Assembly (NCBI GenBank): GCA_965226855.1
Contig: CBDDEE010000016.1
Coordinates: 1-64,000, forward strand
DNA length: 64,000 bases
Reading direction: 5' to 3'
Source of the DNA: JAUXJB01 sp965226855
GTDB taxonomy: Bacteria; Myxococcota_A; UBA9160; SZUA-336
This document shows, in pieces, positions 47,057 to 56,458 of this stretch; within the stretch, counting starts at the first letter, position 1, and the number at the start of each line of letters is the position of its first letter. Below the pieces are notes generated by a model. The model was not told the origin of the DNA. It ran no database searches and saw nothing but the letters and a program-made list of their open reading frames with translations. The position numbers were made by a program, and so were the translations under genes.

Positions 47057-48112
47057 ATGTGGAAGACCGTTTCCGATCTCACCGTGGAGACAGACGCCAG
47101 CCTGGAAGAGGTCCTCGACACGATCAACCGGAGCGGGATCGGTCTCGCCCTCGTGGCCGATGACGAGGCGGTGCTTCTGGGAACTATCACCGATGGAGAC
47201 GTTCGCCGTGCGCTGCTGCGCGGAACGCGGTTGAGTGGTACCGCCGAGTTCGTGATGAACCGTCGCCCGGTTACCGCGCCGGCAGGAGCGAGTCGTGACG
47301 AGCTGCTCTCGCTCATGCGTCGCCGCCACCGCAAGCAGATTCCGATGCTCGCGCACGGCAAGGTCGTAGACGTCGCCGTGCTCGATCACCTGCTCGGGCA
47401 TGAGCACGGGGTGACCGAGGTCACGACCCCCGTGGTCGTCATGTGCGGCGGGCTCGGAACCCGCCTCCGGCCGTTGACCGACACTATCCCGAAACCGCTC
47501 CTGCCTGTGCGCGGACGCCCGCTGATCGAGCACACGCTCGAACGTCTCGCCGGGGAGGGGTTCCGTCGGGTCTTTCTCGCCGTGTACTACCGGCCCGAGG
47601 CATTTCAGGAGCACGGTATAGAGGGCTCGCGCTGGGGCATCGAGCTGGAGTTTGTGTACGAACCCCGACGTCTCGGGACTGCGGGTGCGCTGGGGCTCAT
47701 GAGGGATCGGCTCACCGAGCCCTTCCTGATCGTCAACGGAGACGTCTTCACGCAGCTGCAGTTTCGTAGCCTGCTCGACTTCCACACGAAGCACGACTTT
47801 TTGGTCACGCTCGGCGTCAAGCCGTACGAGGTTCGAATCCCCTACGGCGTGGTGACGGTAAACGGGGACGAGGTCATCCAGCTGGTCGAGAAGCCCGCGC
47901 ACACCTGCCTGACGAACGCGGGAGTCTACGCCATGAACCCCGAGGTGATTCCGTTGATCGGACGAGGCGAGCGCGCAGACATGGATGAGGTGATCGTCCG
48001 GGTCATCGACGAACGGGGCCGAGTCGGGGCGTTCCCCGTCCACGAGTCGTGGACCGACATCGGGCTTCCCGCGACGTACGAGCAGGCGCAGAGGGCCGAA
48101 GATGAGCGCTGA
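47057..48112 (+). CDS. CBS-domain sugar-1-phosphate nucleotidyltransferase (PtmE-like)
   Basis: 351 residues from ATG 47057. Residues 1-120 form a CBS pair (ETDASLEEVLDTINRSGIG, GTITDGDVRRALLRG, RHRKQIPML). The rest is a nucleotidyltransferase: VVVMCGGLGTRLRPLTDTIP, KPLLPVRGRPLIEHTL, FLIVNGDVFTQL, VEKPAHTCLTNAGVYAMNP and SWTDIGLPATYEQA. The same architecture is found in PtmE, which makes GDP-glucosamine for legionaminic acid in Campylobacter. The linked LegB-like and LegC-like genes support this role. It overlaps the next gene by 11 bases. Confidence 0.87.
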   Translation: MWKTVSDLTVETDASLEEVLDTINRSGIGLALVADDEAVLLGTITDGDVRRALLRGTRLSGTAEFVMNRRPVTAPAGASRDELLSLMRRRHRKQIPMLAHGKVVDVAVLDHLLGHEHGVTEVTTPVVVMCGGLGTRLRPLTDTIPKPLLPVRGRPLIEHTLERLAGEGFRRVFLAVYYRPEAFQEHGIEGSRWGIELEFVYEPRRLGTAGALGLMRDRLTEPFLIVNGDVFTQLQFRSLLDFHTKHDFLVTLGVKPYEVRIPYGVVTVNGDEVIQLVEKPAHTCLTNAGVYAMNPEVIPLIGRGERADMDEVIVRVIDERGRVGAFPVHESWTDIGLPATYEQAQRAEDER

Positions 48113-49286
48113 GCAGAGCTGGATCGAGCTGCACGTTCCACTGCTGGGTGACGCAGAAGCTGCGAACCTGCGCAAGTGCCTCGAGACCAACTGGGTTTCG
48201 TCGTGCGGACCCTTCGTGTGCGAGCTCGAGGCCCGCTTCGCTGAGCGCCTAGGTCCTGCTCATGCTGTCGCAACGTCGAGTGGGACGTCTGCACTGCATC
48301 TTGCTCTCCTCGTGGCGGGCGTCGGACCCGAGGACGAGGTTCTGATGCCCTCGCTGACCTTCACCGCCACCGCAAACGCGGTTCGCTACGTGGGGGCGTG
48401 GCCCGTTTTCATCGACTCGGAACCCGAGTTCTGGCAGATCGATGTCGACCAGCTCGCTCGGTTCCTGCAATGCGAATGCCTCGAGGGACCCTCCGGGCTG
48501 CGCAATCGCAGAAGCGGCCGCCGTGTCGTGGCGATCATTCCTGTTGATCTGCTCGGTCACCCTTCACCTTTGCAGAGCATTAGCGAGCTCGCGGAGCGAT
48601 ATGGCCTGCTCGTGATCGAGGATGCCAGTCAGGCGCTCGGTGCCCGTTACCTGGAGCAGCCCGTGGGTCAGCAAGCCGACGTCGCTTGCTTCAGCTTCAA
48701 CGGGAACAAGATCATCACAGGTGGCTGCGGCGGAATGCTGATGACTGAACAGCCGGAGTGGGCGGAACGGGCGCGCCGATTGAGTACGCAGTCCAGGAGC
48801 GACCCACTCGGGCTGGACCACGACGAGGTCGGTTTCAACTACCGTATGGCGAACCTGAACGCCGCGGTCCTGTGCGCGCAAATCGACCGACTCGAGGAAT
48901 TCGTGGCTCGCAAGCGCAAGATCGCGCAGGCGTACGGAGAACTGCTCGGCGAGGTCGACGGAGTCGTGCTTCCGCGCGAAGCTCCCTGGGCCTCCCACGC
49001 ATACTGGCTCTACACCATCCAGGTCGAACCTCGCGAGTTCGGAATGAACAGTCGCGAGCTGGGCGAGCATCTGCGGGAGGCGGGCATCGAGACCCGGCCG
49101 CTGCCGAAGCCGCTTTCGTCGAGCCTCGCGCATTCCAAGGCACAGAACTACGGCTCCGAAGTTGCAGAGCGGGTCTGGCAGCGGGGGCTCTCCCTCCCGA
49201 GCTCAGTACGCCTCAGCGACGCGGACCTCGAGAGAGTCGCAGACGCAATCCGTCAGGCCTTCCAGGCGTCGGCGTCAACTCGTTGA
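48102..49286 (+). CDS. DegT/DnrJ/EryC1 sugar aminotransferase, LegC/PseC-like
   Basis: 394-residue PLP enzyme that aminates C4 of a 4-keto-6-deoxy sugar. Motifs: WVSSCGPFVCELEARFAERL, ATSSGTSALHLALLVAGVGP, PSLTFTATANAVRYVGAWPV, VIEDASQALGARY, and the PLP lysine in CFSFNGNKIITGGCGGM, a form typical of LegC. Together with the 4,6-dehydratase at 54639 it would make the 4-amino sugar used for nonulosonic acid synthesis. Confidence 0.9.
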   Translation: MSAEQSWIELHVPLLGDAEAANLRKCLETNWVSSCGPFVCELEARFAERLGPAHAVATSSGTSALHLALLVAGVGPEDEVLMPSLTFTATANAVRYVGAWPVFIDSEPEFWQIDVDQLARFLQCECLEGPSGLRNRRSGRRVVAIIPVDLLGHPSPLQSISELAERYGLLVIEDASQALGARYLEQPVGQQADVACFSFNGNKIITGGCGGMLMTEQPEWAERARRLSTQSRSDPLGLDHDEVGFNYRMANLNAAVLCAQIDRLEEFVARKRKIAQAYGELLGEVDGVVLPREAPWASHAYWLYTIQVEPREFGMNSRELGEHLREAGIETRPLPKPLSSSLAHSKAQNYGSEVAERVWQRGLSLPSSVRLSDADLERVADAIRQAFQASASTR

Positions 49287-49412
49287 CGCTGTCTTGAGCG
49301 GCCTCAGGAAGAGCAGCAGCCACGAGGCGCAAACGGTGGACGCGACGCGACGCTGACGCCGCAGGGGCCAGAGGCATCGCAATTGCATCCCGCCATGCGA
49401 GAGGGGCGCCGG

Positions 49413-51278
49413 ATGATCCACATCCCCCACTACGCCGAGAAGGCCCTGGAGACTCGACAGGAGCCTGACGAGACACAGGACCAGGCGCACGCTCGCCTAC
49501 GTCGGCTGCAAGCCGAGATGACGGAGGCCGTCGACGCGGGCAGCTGGCGCTCCGTCCGCTGGGCCGAGCCGATGACCCACGCCTTTGCAGAAGCCATCCG
49601 GTCCTGCACGTGCTTTGTCGATGTCGGAGCTGAGATCGGATTCTACTCGTATCTCGCGCTCCGCCTCATGCCGCCGGGAGGTCGAATCGTCTGCATCGAA
49701 GCCGATCCCGCCCGCGCGAGTGCCCTGCGCGAGCTCTTTCGCGACCAGCCAACGGTGGAAGTCCTCAACGTCGCGGCCCACGATCGAGCCGGAACTCTCG
49801 CGCTGACCAAGCCGCGAGGGCAGTCTGCAACGACGGCGGACGTGGAGGGCGAGAAGTTCTCGGTCCCTGCCCGCACCCTCGACGAGGTCATCGGCCAGCG
49901 CGAGCCCGACGTCATCAAGATCGACATCGAGGGTGCGGAGGCACATGCGTTCGCCGGCCTGCAACAGACACTGGGACGCGGCCGCGCTCGAGTATTCCTC
50001 GAGCTCCACTCCTGGGTCGATCAAATCTACCCCGAAGGGACGGCTGCAATCGAGCAGCTGCTGCGATCGAAGGGATACTCCCTCCGAAGTCTCGACACGG
50101 CAAAGGCACGCCTCGTAGACGCGCTTCGGGGGCTGCACTTCCTGCTCGTTCCGCCCAATGAGACGTCTCTGCCTGTTCCGTCTCTACCCCGACGCGAGTT
50201 CCAGATCGAGGAGCTGATTCTCGACTACACGCGGAGCTGCAACAGCCACTGCACGTACTGCAGCATCTGGGAGATCAAGAACCCGGACGAGCTCAGCCTA
50301 GACGCGCTGGAGCGCGTGTTCTCGGCACGCCAGCTGAGCGGGCTGAAGAGCTGCTACGTGACCGGTGGAGAGCCCTACGTGTCGGACCGAGTCCTGGACA
50401 TCGCGAAGCTGATCAAGAGGTACATCCCAACGTGCCTCATGACCGGGGCGACGAACGCGATCCAGGTCGAACGTGTGCTGAAACGCGTGTTGGCGATTCG
50501 AGACATGGGCCTTCAGATCCAGGTGCAGGTGTCACTCAACGGCGATCGTCATGATCACGATCAAACCCGCGGAAGACCCGGGTACTGGGATCGTGCTGTC
50601 CGCTTTATCGACCGCCTTCTGGAACACAGGATCCCGACCGCCGCAGTCTTCAGCATCATGCCGCAGACGGTCCGCAGTCTGCCGTACATGCTGGAGTTCT
50701 GTCGGCTGCGCGGAATCGACCTGGAGGTCGCCTGGGTGCGACAGTCGAGTCGGTACGACTCCGTGGACGAGAGCTACTCGACCTGGCCGGAGGAGCTTCT
50801 TCCGCGGCTCCGGCAGATCGAGGCGTTGCCCGACGAGTTCGATTGTCCTGCGATGGACAAACGCCTGGCCGTAACGCCAGACGGATCAGTCTACCCCTGC
50901 GAGGTCTATCACTCTGACATCTACCTGGGGAACGTCAACGAGAGCTCTCTGGAGGAAATCCTCGATCGTCCCGAAACGGTACAGATTGCGGATCGGATCG
51001 CGGCGCGCGGGTGCACGTGGTGTCAGGGAGCCGGGGAGCACGACGGCGTGCCCAAGTGGATGCTGATGGACTGCTACCGGAGACAGAGCCCGCAAGCGGT
51101 CGAGCTGCGGAAAGGGGTACAGCAGGCGCTCTACTCCGACCCTGCCACCTCCGAAAGGATGCTCGACCAGATCCTGGAACCCGTGCAGAACGCCCGCCCC
51201 GAGCAAGTTGCGGAGCCTCGTATCCGCGCGGCCATCCAGGCCTCGCGCGCACGGGCTCGAATGAAGCTGCAGCCGTGA
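49413..51278 (+). CDS. FkbM methyltransferase fused to a radical SAM enzyme
   Basis: 621 residues from ATG 49413 (GAGGGG at 49401-49406). Residues ~45-235 are an FkbM-type SAM methyltransferase (CFVDVGAEIGFYSYLALRLM, VCIEADPARASAL, IKIDIEGAEAHAFAGL). From ~260 a radical SAM domain follows: LDYTRSCNSHCTYCSIW (CX3CX2C), VTGGEPYVSD, and further Cys in VYPCEVYHSD, CTWCQG and MDCYRR, which could form a SPASM-like auxiliary cluster. One polypeptide thus combines polar methylation with radical chemistry. The substrate is probably glycan-linked, which is inference. Its stop overlaps the next GTG start (51275). Confidence 0.85.
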   Translation: MIHIPHYAEKALETRQEPDETQDQAHARLRRLQAEMTEAVDAGSWRSVRWAEPMTHAFAEAIRSCTCFVDVGAEIGFYSYLALRLMPPGGRIVCIEADPARASALRELFRDQPTVEVLNVAAHDRAGTLALTKPRGQSATTADVEGEKFSVPARTLDEVIGQREPDVIKIDIEGAEAHAFAGLQQTLGRGRARVFLELHSWVDQIYPEGTAAIEQLLRSKGYSLRSLDTAKARLVDALRGLHFLLVPPNETSLPVPSLPRREFQIEELILDYTRSCNSHCTYCSIWEIKNPDELSLDALERVFSARQLSGLKSCYVTGGEPYVSDRVLDIAKLIKRYIPTCLMTGATNAIQVERVLKRVLAIRDMGLQIQVQVSLNGDRHDHDQTRGRPGYWDRAVRFIDRLLEHRIPTAAVFSIMPQTVRSLPYMLEFCRLRGIDLEVAWVRQSSRYDSVDESYSTWPEELLPRLRQIEALPDEFDCPAMDKRLAVTPDGSVYPCEVYHSDIYLGNVNESSLEEILDRPETVQIADRIAARGCTWCQGAGEHDGVPKWMLMDCYRRQSPQAVELRKGVQQALYSDPATSERMLDQILEPVQNARPEQVAEPRIRAAIQASRARARMKLQP

Positions 51279-54200
51279 CGACGGATGAGCGCATGAGCGA
51301 GGGCGAGACGTTGCGAGTCCTGCCGGAGCGACCCTGCAAATCGGCGCTCAGCTTCGAGTTCGCCAGCGTTTTTTTGGCGAACTCGACGAGATCCGGCCCT
51401 CTGCCGACGGAACCCTCCTCTTCATCGTACCTCGTGGCCTTGTCTACGATCTGGCCTTTCTAGGCGTTCTGGCCCACCGACTTCGGCACGAAGGCAAGGA
51501 CGTTCGGTTCGTGCTCTGCGACAACCTTCCGGCGTGTAGCCAGCGAGACAGCCGGAATCACGCGCGAGATCTGTGCGACTCCTGCGTCCGCACGAACATA
51601 GACTTCCTGCACTTCAGCGGCTTTCCGTACGAGTCGATCTGGGACTCGATCGAGCCAGACGATGTACGAGAAGCGCGCGAGAGGGCGTCATGCATCGAAC
51701 TGACGGACCTCCCCGGCGTCTCGTTCGACGACGTTCCGCTCGGCAGGCTCCAGGAGATTGCGCTCTGTCGCTACCTCTTCCGCGGTTCTCCGGATAGTAG
51801 TCAGGAGACGCTGAGTGTGGCCCGTCAGTTCATGTACAGCGGGATGATCCTGACGCGGAGCTTTGCCCGAATTCTCGACCGCCACGACGCCGAGGCGATC
51901 CTCGTGGCCAATGGCAAGACTTCGTGGGCGTCGGTCGCGACCACGCTCGCCCGGGAGCGGGGAATCAGGACCATCTGCTACGAGAACAACTCGCCGCTGA
52001 GCGGGTGCGGCGAAGGAAAGATTTGGTCGTTCTCGAGCGAGGGGCCGATCGTGGACTTCCCGTTTGTCCGTGCCTGGGAGACATGGCGAGACGAGCGTCT
52101 TACAGACGAAGAGAACGCTGCCCTCGATGCCTACCTCGAGAGCAGAAAGCGCGGTACCCGGTACTATCCGGATCCGTGTGAGGAGCTTGGCGACATTCAG
52201 CAGGAGCTCGATTGGAGTCCTGCAGGCCCGGTGTTCACGCTCTGCTCGAACGTCGGGTGGGACACGATGGTGCTGCAGAAGCATCCCGTCTTCGGCTCGA
52301 TGTTCGACTGGGTGTGCGAGACGATCGAGGCCGTACGCGGCACGCCCGTATCTCTGCTTGTTCGAGTTCACCCCGCCGAGGAGGGGGTAGACGGCTTCAC
52401 GACGCAAGAGAGCGTAGAAGCGGAGATTCGCCGGCGAATCCCGCGTCTTCCCGACAATGTGCGTTTGATCCCGGCAGGGAGTGCAATCAGTACCTACAGC
52501 TTGATCGGGGTCTCCGACGCGACACTGGTCTACACATCCACGATGGGTCTGGAGAGCACAATCGCGGGAAAGCCTGCGATCGTGTGTAGCTCTCCACATT
52601 ACCGAGATCGGGGATTCACGCTCGATGCCGACAGTCGAGCTCAGTACTTCGCGTGGCTCCGCAATCCAACCTCGATCCCCCCTCCATCGCCCGAGCAGGT
52701 CGAGCTTGCGCGGCGCTACGCCTATCTCTTCTTTTTCCGGCAGTCGATTCCGTTCCAGGTCTATGGCGTCCGGGATCTGTGGAACGTGAGGCATTACCGG
52801 ATTTCCCGCGCAGAGGAGATCCTTCCGGGGCAAGACCCCTATCTCGATCTGATCGTGGACGGGATGATCCGAGGCGGTGACTTCATCATCCCGAGAGAGG
52901 AGAACTACTTCGGGCTTCTGCGATCCGATCGGCTTACAGGCTCTTCGCCCGTGGCCGGAGAGGCACACGCATTGCTCAGACTCGAGGCGCATTGCGAGGG
53001 AGCGCTAGAGGCTGATCCTGGAAATCAAGAGGCGGCGTCCGATCTGGCGGATGTTCGGACGCGCCTCGCCGCGCCGGGCGGGTTGCTGGAACCCCGCCGT
53101 GAAGACGCGCTGCACGCGGCGCGCGCGGCCTACCGCCGAGGCCGCGTGGACAAAGCGATAGGGATCCTCGAGGGATTGTTGCGGCATGCACCAAACCAGC
53201 CCGTCGCGCTCGAAGAGCTCGCGCGCATTTACCTGGACCACCGTCGTCCGGATGAGGCTGAGGCGCTGCTTCGGCGCGCTGTTCGCGTTGCCCCCGAACG
53301 GGAAAGCGCGTGGCAATGGCTGGTGAACGTTTACAGGAGCAAGGGAGACGACGACGCAGCTGCCCTGGTGACGCAGGCGTGGATCGACGCACTGCCCGAC
53401 AGTGCACGCGCGCTCCTCCAGGGCGCTGCACTGGTGCTCGAGCGCGGCGACGCCGCCAACCTGCGCACGATCCTGGAGGATGTGTACCGGTTGGGCGGGA
53501 ACGTGGCGGCAGAGCGCTGGCTCCGCAGCATGGGCTTCGCGCCGGAAACTGCGGCCGAGGTCCGCGAGCCGGCGATGCGCCCGCTCGAGCCCATGCTCTC
53601 GGTCCTGCTCTGCAGCTACAACCGCGCGGAGAAGCTCCGCCGCTGCATCGACGCACTCGCGTCCCAGACACTCGCGCGGGATCAGTTCGAGGTGATCCTG
53701 GTCAACGACGGCTCGACCGATGATACCCGAGAGGTGATGCGGCGGGCCCTCTCGCACCTTCCCGGCGAGTACTGCGAACATGAGACGAATCGCGCGCTGG
53801 CAGCTGCACGGAACACAGCTCTCCGCGCGGCGCGCGGGCGGATCGTCCTTTTCATCAACGACGACACCTATCCGGAACCCGACATGCTCGAGCAGCATCT
53901 CCGCGCCCATCGGATGCGGAGCGAAGGTCCGGTCGGCGTACTCGGCTACATCTCGTTCGATCCGAAGCACGAGCGGCGTGTGTTCTCACAGGCGCTGCAC
54001 CATCACGACCTCCTCTTCCCGCTCACGGGCTCTAGAGAAGGAGTCGAGTACGACTTTGACCACTTCGTGACCGGGAACATCAGCGTTCCCCGCACGCTCT
54101 TCGCCGAGCAGGACATCTGGTTCGACGAGAGCTTTCTGCGCTACGGATGCGAGGACATCGAGGTGGGCTACCGGCTCTGGCAGAAGGGACTGCGGGTCTT

Positions 54201-54642
54201 CTATCATCCCGAGGCGCGGGCAATTCACGACCACCGTCTGACGGTCCGGGACTACGAGAGCAGAGAGTGTCACAACGCCGCGAACCTGGTGCAGTACCTG
54301 GGTATGCATCCAGAGCTGGTGACGCACTACCTGACGATTCCTGGATTCACTCCTGAGCTCCTTGCGGCGTGGCGAAGAGAGGTCGCGCGGGATACTCCCG
54401 GAGTCGCCGACCTCATTTCGCAGATCGAGAAGATCGAGGACGTTGAGGTCTGCCCGCCGAACGGCGGGAACGTCAATCTGATCGGCCGCAAAGACTCGCT
54501 CGTCGACGTAGTCGCACAGGGCCTGCGTCAGCTGAGTGGGTATTGCCGGAAGAAGACGATTCTCGAGACTCTTGACGAGCTGCCCGAGCTACGAGACCGC
54601 CTGGTGTGCAGCTCAGGTTCGGCGCGGGCTCTCGCTCCATGA
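51275..54642 (+). CDS. Three-part protein: capsule-export-like N-domain, TPR linker, GT2 glycosyltransferase; frame change at a T7 run
   Basis: Translation begins at GTG 51275 (GTGA overlap) and meets T7 at 51369-51375. The -1 frame then continues as FFGELDEIRPSADGTLLFIV, PRGLVYDLAFLGVLAHRLRH and on to 54642, about 1122 residues. Residues ~80-500 resemble capsule polysaccharide/surface carbohydrate biosynthesis proteins (ICYENNSPLSG, LCSNVGWDTMV, RVHPAEEG, SDATLVYTSTMGLESTIAGKP). TPR-like repeats follow (~550-680). The C-terminal GT2 domain is LSVLLCSYNRAEKLRRCID, VILVNDGSTDDTREV, FINDDTYPEPDM and YGCEDIEVGYRLW. The run reads T TTT TTG, a slippery heptamer like the one at 35782. Confidence 0.8.
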
Positions 54643-55631
54643 TCCTGGTGACCGGCGCCGACGGCTTCATCGGATCGCACCTGGTCGAGGAGCTCGTTCG
54701 CCGCGGGCGCTCCGTCCGCGCCTTTGTCCTGTACAGTGCCGTCAATAGCTGGGGCTGGCTCGACCACGTCGCACAAGACGTCAGCGCTTCGATCGAGGTC
54801 GTCGCCGGGAACATCGAGGACTTCCACTCCGTGCGCGCCGCGATGGACGGATGCGATTCGGTCGTTCACCTTGCAGCGCTGGTCGCGATCCCCTACTCGT
54901 ACGTGTCTCCGGCTTCCTACGTTGAAACCAACGTCAAGGGCACGCTCAACGTGCTGCAGGGGGCTCGCGAGCTCGAATTTGCTCGCATCGTGCACACGTC
55001 GACCAGCGAGGTGTACGGAAACGCGCGCTTCGTTCCGATCACGGAGCATCACCCGCTCTGCGGGCAGTCCCCGTATTCTGCAAGCAAGATCGGTGCGGAC
55101 CAGTTTGCCATCTCGTTTCAGCGCTCGTTCGAGTCGCCTGTCGTGATAGTGCGGCCGTTCAACACCTATGGTCCGCGCCAGTCCGCCCGCGCGGTAATCC
55201 CGGTGGTCATCGCACAGATCGCTTCGGGCAGCAGAAGGATCCGCATGGGTGCGCTCGAGCCCAGGCGCGACTTCTCCTACGTGCAGGATACGGTGCGAGG
55301 GCTGATCGCTGCGCTGGATGCCGACGGCGCGGTGGGTGAAACTCTGAATCTGGGTACGGGGTTCGACATCTCGATCGGCGATCTGGTCGGTCTGATCGCC
55401 GAGGTGATGGGCGTAGAGATCGAGGTCGAACTGGATCCGGCTCGCGTCCGGCCGGTGGCGAGCGAGGTCGATCGATTGTGCGCCGACAACGGCAGAGCAC
55501 TGAGCGTCCTGGGCTGGAAGCCCGCGTTCGGTGGCATCGACGGGCTCAGACGCGGGCTCACTGTCACGGCGCAGTGGTTCTCCGATCCAGAAAACCTGAG
55601 GCGTTATCGCCCTGAGGCGTACAACCTGTGA
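54639..55631 (+). CDS. LegB-like nucleotide-sugar 4,6-dehydratase (extended SDR)
   Basis: 330 residues from ATG 54639 (ATGA overlap). Motifs: ILVTGADGFIGSHLVEELVR, AFVLYSAVNSWGWLDH, HLAALVAIPYSY, HTSTSEVYGNARFVPI, SPYSASKIGADQFAISF (Tyr/Lys) and RPFNTYGPRQSARAVIP. The FVLYNSFNSWGWLD-type loop and SARAxIP segment are characteristic of LegB, the GDP-GlcNAc 4,6-dehydratase of legionaminic acid synthesis. It would act before the LegC-like aminotransferase. Confidence 0.92.
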   Translation: MILVTGADGFIGSHLVEELVRRGRSVRAFVLYSAVNSWGWLDHVAQDVSASIEVVAGNIEDFHSVRAAMDGCDSVVHLAALVAIPYSYVSPASYVETNVKGTLNVLQGARELEFARIVHTSTSEVYGNARFVPITEHHPLCGQSPYSASKIGADQFAISFQRSFESPVVIVRPFNTYGPRQSARAVIPVVIAQIASGSRRIRMGALEPRRDFSYVQDTVRGLIAALDADGAVGETLNLGTGFDISIGDLVGLIAEVMGVEIEVELDPARVRPVASEVDRLCADNGRALSVLGWKPAFGGIDGLRRGLTVTAQWFSDPENLRRYRPEAYNL

Positions 55632-56458
55632 TCGATGCCCCCGAACGCCTCGAGGCCCAGCCCGTTACAGCCCAGCGTGTTCGTCAACAGCTGAGACCAG
55701 CCAAGCCGCTGTGGACGCGCCTTGTCACAGAGCCGCTCGCGATCCCATTGACCGTGGTAGTGGCCAGAACTCCGTTGACGCCAATGGCTCTGACTTTACT
55801 CTCATTCTCTCTGGCCGTACTGAGCGCGCTCCTGCTTGTTCAAGCAGAGCCGAAGTGGCTGTGGCTGGGCGCCATCCTTCACCAGATTGCCCTGATCGGG
55901 GATTGCGTCGACGGTTCCATCGCGCGTCTGAAAGGTACGGGTTCCGTACGCGCTCTGGCCATGGACCACTTCCTGGACAACTTCCGTCTGTTCCTCTGTG
56001 TTACTGCACTGGCCTACGGTCAGTATCAAACGACTGGCGACACAAGCATTCTGATGTGGGCGGCATTCTTTGTATTCTTAAGCGTGGCCGAGATGCAGGT
56101 CCCCCGGACCATGATCAAGATCCACGAAGCCTACGAGTTGTACTACAGAGCTTCTCTGGGACCGTTCGACTACAAAGTTCTCGCTCTGCAACGCCTGCTG
56201 GAGAAACACAAGCTGAAGGTAATCTGGTTCAACCTTCACGAACGCGAGACGCTTGTTGTGCTCTTCGGAGTCCTCAGTGGTCGGGTAGAGCTCATGCTCG
56301 TTGTCGCATCGGTTCTCACGATCGCCTTCCACCTGTTCAGGGTGTACTTCGACAGCGTTCTCATTCGCCACGAGATTCTCAGCGGGGAGAAGCAGTACCT
56401 CGGTCATACGGGGAGCACTGAAGCAGAGCTGGTACGCGCCGAAGAGGGCTCGCAATGA
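55628..56458 (+). CDS. CDP-alcohol phosphotransferase family membrane enzyme
   Basis: 276 residues, several hydrophobic spans. The CDP-OH-P catalytic pattern is GDCVDGSIARLKGTGS followed by ALAMDHFLDNFR, with the four Asp in place. The Gly normally 9 residues after AR is Ala here. Such enzymes move a phosphoalcohol from a CDP donor onto lipid or sugar. In this locus it may attach a phosphoalcohol or start a lipid-linked glycan. The gene is less GC-rich than its neighbours (the 60 nt from 56041 count 50 percent G+C), hinting at separate acquisition. GTGA and ATGA overlaps link it on both sides. Confidence 0.87.
   Translation: MIDAPERLEAQPVTAQRVRQQLRPAKPLWTRLVTEPLAIPLTVVVARTPLTPMALTLLSFSLAVLSALLLVQAEPKWLWLGAILHQIALIGDCVDGSIARLKGTGSVRALAMDHFLDNFRLFLCVTALAYGQYQTTGDTSILMWAAFFVFLSVAEMQVPRTMIKIHEAYELYYRASLGPFDYKVLALQRLLEKHKLKVIWFNLHERETLVVLFGVLSGRVELMLVVASVLTIAFHLFRVYFDSVLIRHEILSGEKQYLGHTGSTEAELVRAEEGSQ

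Noticed and set aside
46520..48112. Single fusion of the FkbH C-terminus with the CBS nucleotidyltransferase
   Set aside because: The shared open frame arises from a base change at G6 (46979-46984); the other frame gives the typical FkbH end and stop at 47048, and the nucleotidyltransferase has its own ATG at 47057.
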